Source of the DNA: Candidatus Saccharimonadales bacterium
GTDB taxonomy: Bacteria; Patescibacteriota; Saccharimonadia; Saccharimonadales; Saccharimonadaceae
Direction of reading: 5' to 3'
Length of the DNA stretch: 16,324 nucleotides
NCBI GenBank assembly: GCA_030151825.1
Contig: JASLCP010000015.1
Coordinates: forward strand, 1 to 16,324
Positions 12,484 to 16,324 of the stretch are shown piece by piece. Numbering within the stretch: position 1 is the stretch's first letter; every line of letters starts with the position of its first letter. A program made the position numbers and the translations under genes. A model generated the notes under the pieces. The model was not told where the DNA came from. It saw only the letters and a program-made list of their open reading frames with translations, and made no database searches.

Positions 12484-14358
12484 TTAAACAAGAGCGGCTT
12501 TAATACGGCGAATGCCGGCGCTTGAGGCTTCTTGCTTGGTGATTTTGAAGGTTTTGCCATCTTCGGCCAACTGTCCGGTGTGATCAACGTGCGGTCCGCC
12601 GCAAATTTCGAGACTAGCGATGTGATCACCCTCACCCATTTGATACACTTTGACTTCGGCATCGTAGCGTTCGCCAAATGGCCCAATCGCACCCATATCC
12701 AGCGCTTCTTGTGTAGGGTACATCGTAAAGCTGACGGGCAAATCTTCGGCAATCCACCCATTGACCAGTGTTTCGGCACGCGTTACTTCTTCGTCGGTTA
12801 ATTTGCGATCAAGGTTAAAGTCAAAACGTAAACGTTCGTTGGTAATGTTGCTGCCGTGCTGACGAAGTTCCTCGCCAAAAATCTCCCGGAGAGCTGATTG
12901 CAATAAATGTGTCGCCGTATGATATTTTTTGTGGATCAAATCCTGCCCAGCCAGACCACCCTTGAACTCACCTTTACCGGCAGTGCGGCTGCGATTACGC
13001 TGTTCTTCCATCCGTGCATCGAATTGCTCACGCCAATCGTCGGGCAAATCAATACCTTGTTTAAAGGCTTCTTCGGTCGATAGCTCGACTGGGAAGCCAT
13101 ACGTATCGTAGAGCGTAAAGAGCGCTGCACCGTCAATCTTTTCAAACTTACTAAATTGCTGGATGCCCTTGCGGAGTGTCTGACGAAAGGCTTTTTCTTC
13201 CTTCACCAGCACTGCGATGACCGCGTCGCGATTTTCTTTGACTTCTGGAAAGTCATTTTCGTACAGATCCGCAATCACTGGCACAATCTCGGCCAAAAAG
13301 TTCTGTTCAATCCCTAGCTCAAAGCTAAAGCGAATCGCCCGGCGCAGCAAACGACGCATCACATAGCCCTGCTCTTTGTTACTTGGCACGCAACCGTCCA
13401 CCGCCAGGAAGGTTGCCGCACGCAGATGGTCGGCAATCACGCGCATACTTTCGGTGTGGCTTTCGTAGCTTTTCTTGCTGAGTTTCTGTAGCTTTTCGAT
13501 AATCGGCCGCATCAGACTAATCCTGAACACGTCGGGATTGTCCAATTTTGCCGCTGCGATACGTTCCAGACCCGAGCCATGGTCGACGTTCTTTTGCTCG
13601 AGCTCTTCGAACTGACCGTCACCAACCTTTTTGTACGCCATAAAGACATTGTTGCCGATTTCCATAAAACGGCCGCAGTCGCAGTTGGGATGACAAAATT
13701 CGCCATAGCTGGTGTCGTGCGGTGTGCCAAAATCATAAAACATTTCGCTGTCGGGACCGCATGGATCACCAACAGGCGTGTTGTCTTCGTTGCCATTGCG
13801 ACTCCACCAGTTTTTGCTGCCGTCATAATAAAAGATGCGTTCGCCATCTTTCATGCCACGCGCATACCCCGCCTCTTCACTGCCGATATCTGCCTCACCG
13901 GTACTCAGACCGCGCGCCTCGAACAAGCGTTTCCAGGTACCGGCCGCCTCGGTGTCTTTGGGAATATTCAGTCGCTCGTTGCCGGCATAACAAGTGACAT
14001 AGAGTTTACTGATATCTAGCTCGACAACTTCGCTCAAAAACTCAAACATCCATTCGATTTGCTGTTCTTTGAAATAATCGCCCATGCTCCAGTTCCCCAA
14101 CATCTCAAAAAACGTCGTGTGTCGGTTGTCGCCAATATCGTCGATATCTTGCGAGCGCAGGCAGGTTTGACTATCGGCAATCCGCTGACCATCAGGATGT
14201 AATTCGCCGAGTAGATACGGAATCATCGGCTGCATGCCACTGCCGGTAAAAAGTGTCGTTGGGTCGCCCATCAAGACAAGGGGGGCACGTTTGACCACAA
14301 CATGGCTGCGATCTTGGTAAAATTTGAGGTAGGCATTACGGATTTCTTGAGCATTCAT
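12484..14358 (-). CDS. alaS: Alanyl-tRNA synthetase, compact form without C-Ala domain
   Basis: Charges tRNA-Ala and clears mischarged products. 624 aa, against about 875 in E. coli. Class II catalytic core: N-terminal MNAQEIRNAYLKFY, SGMQPMIPYLLGE (40-52), TTFFEMLGNWSMGDYFK (81-97), motif 2 region RFMEIGNNVFM (230-240), motif 3 region VDHGSGLERI. tRNA-recognition helices follow (MRVIADHLRAATF, YVMRRLLRRAIR). The editing domain is complete: HTATH (H480, H484) and CGGPH (C586, H590), then the closing GIRRI. The protein stops eight residues after this R-R, so the C-Ala/DHHA1 domain is absent. Oddities: C222-H-x2-C226-x-C228 ahead of motif 2, a possible metal site; EIGN where E. coli has EIWN; CGGPH where CGGTH is usual. 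ATG 14358 has a TATAAT ending 8 bases upstream and no SD. Confidence 0.97.
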   Translation of the reverse strand: MNAQEIRNAYLKFYQDRSHVVVKRAPLVLMGDPTTLFTGSGMQPMIPYLLGELHPDGQRIADSQTCLRSQDIDDIGDNRHTTFFEMLGNWSMGDYFKEQQIEWMFEFLSEVVELDISKLYVTCYAGNERLNIPKDTEAAGTWKRLFEARGLSTGEADIGSEEAGYARGMKDGERIFYYDGSKNWWSRNGNEDNTPVGDPCGPDSEMFYDFGTPHDTSYGEFCHPNCDCGRFMEIGNNVFMAYKKVGDGQFEELEQKNVDHGSGLERIAAAKLDNPDVFRISLMRPIIEKLQKLSKKSYESHTESMRVIADHLRAATFLAVDGCVPSNKEQGYVMRRLLRRAIRFSFELGIEQNFLAEIVPVIADLYENDFPEVKENRDAVIAVLVKEEKAFRQTLRKGIQQFSKFEKIDGAALFTLYDTYGFPVELSTEEAFKQGIDLPDDWREQFDARMEEQRNRSRTAGKGEFKGGLAGQDLIHKKYHTATHLLQSALREIFGEELRQHGSNITNERLRFDFNLDRKLTDEEVTRAETLVNGWIAEDLPVSFTMYPTQEALDMGAIGPFGERYDAEVKVYQMGEGDHIASLEICGGPHVDHTGQLAEDGKTFKITKQEASSAGIRRIKAALV

Positions 14359-14366
14359 ATATCATA

Positions 14367-14375
14367 ATTATATCA
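14367..14375 (-). promoter_or_regulatory. Extended -10 promoter of alaS
   Basis: Minus strand TG-n-TATAAT, with the hexamer at 14367-14372. Eight bases separate it from the ATG, so transcription should begin one or two bases before the start codon. No good -35 was found. Confidence 0.65.
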
Positions 14376-14412
14376 TAATTACCCCGATGAACCCTGTACC
14401 ATCTCATGTGAC

Positions 14413-14441
14413 TTGTTAATATGTACATAATATTGTACAAT
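14413..14441 (+). promoter_or_regulatory. Promoter of the 14505 gene
   Basis: TTGTTA (14413-14418), 17-base spacer, TACAAT (14436-14441). Transcription should begin at about 14448, giving a leader of about 57 bases. Confidence 0.65.
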
Positions 14442-14448
14442 ACGCGCC

Positions 14449-14502
14449 ATGACCAACCATCCCGGTTGTCATGCCCTTTTCCTCCTCCGAACAAAGGAAT
14501 GA
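14449..14502 (+). promoter_or_regulatory. Structured leader with 5' hairpin and possible 17-codon uORF
   Basis: The predicted transcript opens with a 9-bp hairpin: ATGAC-AACC (14449-14458, bulged C14454) with GGTTGTCAT (14464-14472), a typical 5' stabilising stem. The same ATG opens a 17-codon ORF (MTNHPGCHALFLLRTKE) whose TGA (14500-14502) lies two bases before the main ATG. The SD AAAGGA (14493-14498) can be partly covered by TTCCT (14479-14483). Stabiliser hairpin and leader peptide are alternative readings. Confidence 0.4.
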
Positions 14503-14504
14503 TC

Positions 14505-15068
14505 ATGTTTCACGAACGATTTCACTCAAACGGCCCTCATCACCAGGATACAACGATCCCGTTTTACATCGTCAACGAGCAGTCATTGACATGGCAAAAC
14601 CGCGGTCTGTTTATCCGACTAGCAGATGCACACTTCCGCAAGAGCGATGACTACTCGAGCTACACCCGCAACAACAAGCCTGGTCAGTACCACAAGAAGG
14701 TTGAGGCGGTTCGACCATCGGATTACCGCTGGGCACTTCTCGAGGCAACGCTCCAAGAAGGAGGTGGTCTGAGATTTCCGGCACTGTTCAGACTCGGCAT
14801 CGTCGACATCGACCCGACGCAGATGCTAGCGCTCGCTCTGATGCGGCAGTCCAACGCCACCGATAATACGTTTGCGCGGGACACCGAGCCGATTCTCGAC
14901 ATGTACCTGACAGGCTGCCGCTGGACCGCTGCGAACAACAGTAATGATCCGGCACTAAAGGATTTTGCGCTCAAAACACTTCAGCGGCTCGAAAAGGGCG
15001 CAGCCCTCATGCTTAATCACAGCACCGCACAGTACAAGGATTGGGCACTACAGCTCAAATCTGCCTAA
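14505..15068 (+). CDS. Unrecognised soluble protein, 187 aa
   Basis: I do not recognise this protein. The start is set at ATG 14505 with AAAGGA six bases upstream; the ATG at 14499 abuts the SD and is less likely, and the open frame back to 14421 would overlap the promoter. The protein is hydrophilic with no signal peptide or membrane segment. The N-terminus is His-rich (FHERFHSNGPHHQD). The middle holds basic/aromatic stretches (LADAHFRKSDDYSSYTRNN, RPSDYRWALLEATL). The C-terminal half is mostly helical (DPTQMLALALMRQ, LKDFALKTLQRLEKGAALML). There is one cysteine (in TGCRWTA). It forms a single-gene transcription unit with its own promoter, leader and terminator, like the small gene at 12255. 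Codon use is biased to C-ending codons, similar to a well-expressed housekeeping gene. Confidence 0.8.
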   Translation: MFHERFHSNGPHHQDTTIPFYIVNEQSLTWQNRGLFIRLADAHFRKSDDYSSYTRNNKPGQYHKKVEAVRPSDYRWALLEATLQEGGGLRFPALFRLGIVDIDPTQMLALALMRQSNATDNTFARDTEPILDMYLTGCRWTAANNSNDPALKDFALKTLQRLEKGAALMLNHSTAQYKDWALQLKSA

Positions 15069-15126
15069 CAGTGATTCCCTAAAGGAGGAGCCATCAGCCA
15101 CCTAGACAACCAGCATCCGCGGACGA

Positions 15127-15163
15127 AATACCACCCGGACACTCGTTGCTGGGTGGTATTTTC
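15127..15163 (+). terminator. Intrinsic terminator of the 14505 gene
   Basis: AATACCACCC (15127-15136) pairs with GGGTGGTATT (15151-15160), 10 perfect pairs with a 14-base loop, ending in TTTTC. The -10 box of the next gene begins only seven bases after the hairpin. Confidence 0.8.
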
Positions 15164-15166
15164 ATG

Positions 15167-15172
15167 TATACT
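15167..15172 (+). promoter_or_regulatory. -10 box of the second pilin gene
   Basis: TATACT, eleven bases before ATG 15184, predicting a start of transcription near 15179 and a leader of about 5 bases without an SD. The -35 would lie inside the preceding terminator hairpin and is poor. Confidence 0.5.
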
Positions 15173-15183
15173 CTAAAGTACTT

Positions 15184-15942
15184 ATGGTATCACCAAAAAG
15201 GCTAACAGGATTTACGATTGTCGAACTTTTGATTGTCATCACAGTGATTGGAATTTTAGTAGCTATTGTCGTAGTCGTATATAACGGTGTCACTCGACAG
15301 GCAAATACCGCGGGATTAACATTGGACGTACAGGCTATGGACAAGGCACAAAAGCGCTACCAAGCGCTTAACTCTGATGCACTCCCTATCACCTACGATT
15401 CGTCGGGCAATCCCAATACCACGCTGGCGTTTGCCGTTAACAAAGGCAATTCAATTATCGTTACCGTTAACCCCGACGCGAGTTATTGTATTTACGGATA
15501 TAATCCCAAATCATCTTATCCAACGCTACAAACTGCATTAATTCGCCCATCGGGACGCACTACCTGTGCGCCGCTTTCGGGCACACCGCCATCCGGAGTG
15601 TTCTCGACGGTGTCGATTATTGGGCAGCGGCTCGAGCAGTATAAAGCCCAATACGGCTACTATCCTCACCTTCCCGCACTGACTGACATTGGACTTGTTA
15701 TCAAACCAAATAGCGGTAATGCCAACCAGCAACAACTGTACTGCCGCAACAACACCAATGCCATCTATCTACAGATAGACTCAGATACCCACATTATTTA
15801 TGTCTATGACACTGCCACCCATAGCGTTGTCGAGCCAACTGATTTGAATAAATTATCGCTGGACAACACCTGCCCAGAGTTTAACATCCGACCAAGCGAT
15901 CCTGGCTACGAATCAACAGGTATCAAAAATCCTGACATTTAG
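15184..15942 (+). CDS. Type IV pilin-like protein with a possibly duplicated head
   Basis: 252 aa pilin-family protein. Class III signal: short basic leader MVSPKRLTG, cleavage after G9, mature F10 with Glu at position 5 (E14), then the hydrophobic helix FTIVELLIVITVIGILVAI. It is about 100 residues longer than the pilin at 1857. After the first helix and head (about 48-130, C102 and C128) a second region begins like another pilin head: IIGQRLEQYKAQYGYYPHLPAL (about 145-166), followed by strands and C187/C230. Each half thus has a helix, a beta region and one Cys pair. This suggests a fused or duplicated head and a minor-pilin or adhesin role, which is inference. It has its own -10 and no SD. 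A further pilin-like gene follows 45 bases later. Confidence 0.88.
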   Translation: MVSPKRLTGFTIVELLIVITVIGILVAIVVVVYNGVTRQANTAGLTLDVQAMDKAQKRYQALNSDALPITYDSSGNPNTTLAFAVNKGNSIIVTVNPDASYCIYGYNPKSSYPTLQTALIRPSGRTTCAPLSGTPPSGVFSTVSIIGQRLEQYKAQYGYYPHLPALTDIGLVIKPNSGNANQQQLYCRNNTNAIYLQIDSDTHIIYVYDTATHSVVEPTDLNKLSLDNTCPEFNIRPSDPGYESTGIKNPDI

Positions 15943-15972
15943 CCCATACTTTTACTGCTTATCTTTATGTTA

Positions 15973-15978
15973 TATACT
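15973..15978 (+). promoter_or_regulatory. -10 box of the third pilin-like gene
   Basis: TATACT nine bases before ATG 15988, with TTTACT (15951-15956) as a weak -35 at 16 bases. The predicted leader is about 3 bases, again without an SD. Confidence 0.5.
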
Positions 15979-15987
15979 GCATACAGT

Positions 15988-16324
15988 ATGAAACACCTCA
16001 TTAACGAGAAGTCCAGAGCTTTCACCATTCCTGAACTTATCATTTCTATTAGCATTGCCTCAATCATCTTGATCGGGCTCATCGGAGTGTATGGTGCTAT
16101 CACGAGTCAGATCCCCTTCATTTCTACCCGAAACACCTTGTCCACCAACCTCCAAGATGCCTTAAATCGCATCAATGACGACGTGCGATTATCAACGAAT
16201 GTCAGCATATATAATCTTGCCGCCGACCCAAATGCTCCGACTACCAAGACCGGTTATACTGACGTACCTGGCCCTAACACGGCCGACAGTAACGATCAAT
16301 ATTATTGGCGCATGAGTAGCCATC
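15988..16324 (+). CDS. Pilin-like protein, PilW/GspJ-like, cut by window end
   Basis: The first 112 residues are present; the frame is open to the last base. A short leader (MKHLINEKSRA) precedes a prepilin-type segment FTIPELIISISIASIILIGLIG with Glu at mature position 5 (E16). The residue before the cleavage site is Ala11 rather than the usual Gly, which prepilin peptidases accept less readily but which occurs in some minor pilins. The following region (NLQDALNRINDDVRLSTNVS) resembles the helix and DxRxS stretch of PilW/GspJ-type minor pilins. With the 15184 gene directly upstream, it may belong to a minor-pilin cluster continuing to the right. Confidence 0.75.
   Translation, partial: MKHLINEKSRAFTIPELIISISIASIILIGLIGVYGAITSQIPFISTRNTLSTNLQDALNRINDDVRLSTNVSIYNLAADPNAPTTKTGYTDVPGPNTADSNDQYYWRMSSH

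Noticed and set aside
1..16324. CRISPR array, tRNA, rRNA, insertion sequence or attachment site
   Set aside because: I saw no regular spaced repeats, no tRNA T-arm with CCA end, no transposase-like protein and no terminal inverted repeats around a gene.

Overview
The window looks like a chromosome segment from a Patescibacteria/CPR bacterium, most likely a Candidatus Saccharibacteria (TM7)-type organism. This placement is inferred from gene content and protein style, not from a marker gene. Points in favour are: a compact alanyl-tRNA synthetase ending right after its editing domain; an MltG with a long Pro/Thr-rich cytoplasmic tail; an FtsA-like ATPase paired with a membrane protein carrying a baseplate-J-like domain; several type IV pilins; a single-membrane style LysM/CHAP cell-wall enzyme; and ordinary stop usage (TGA is a stop).

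Layout. 1-322 holds a small two-helix membrane protein that converges on exonuclease I (sbcB, minus strand). 1760-2370 holds a divergent promoter region and a type IV prepilin. 2388-2735 is a gene-free stretch with its own promoter and a chain of back-to-back RNA helices; I read it as an unidentified structured RNA, followed by a doubtful 120-codon ORF. 3287-4579 is the GTPase gene obg (minus). 4655-5833 is a membrane-anchored LysM/CHAP peptidoglycan hydrolase (minus), apparently starting at an ATT codon and preceded by a leader of about 260 nt. 6212-6459 is a second candidate structured RNA, closed by a 27-position helix. 6477-11059 is a four-gene minus-strand operon: FtsA-like ATPase, baseplate-J-like membrane protein, RuvX, MltG. 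11138-12181 is an unrecognised protein. 12182-12481 is a complete small transcription unit for a 58-residue protein. 12484-14358 is alaS (minus). 14413-15163 is another self-contained unit for an unrecognised 187-residue protein. 15184-16324 carries two further pilin-like genes, the last cut by the window edge.

Two ways of starting translation coexist. Seven genes (sbcB, the three pilins, ftsA-like, the 11138 gene, alaS) have a good -10 box, often the extended form TGnTATAAT, ending only 6-11 nt before the start codon and no Shine-Dalgarno (SD) sequence. Their mRNAs should be leaderless or nearly so. Others (the 32, 12255 and 14505 genes and the CHAP gene) have clear AGGAG-type sites and, where visible, real 5' leaders.

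Functionally the window combines envelope growth (MltG, CHAP hydrolase, FtsA-like ATPase), surface appendages (pilins), and housekeeping (AlaRS, Obg, ExoI, RuvX). The most novel parts are the two structured RNAs and the apparent ATT start.
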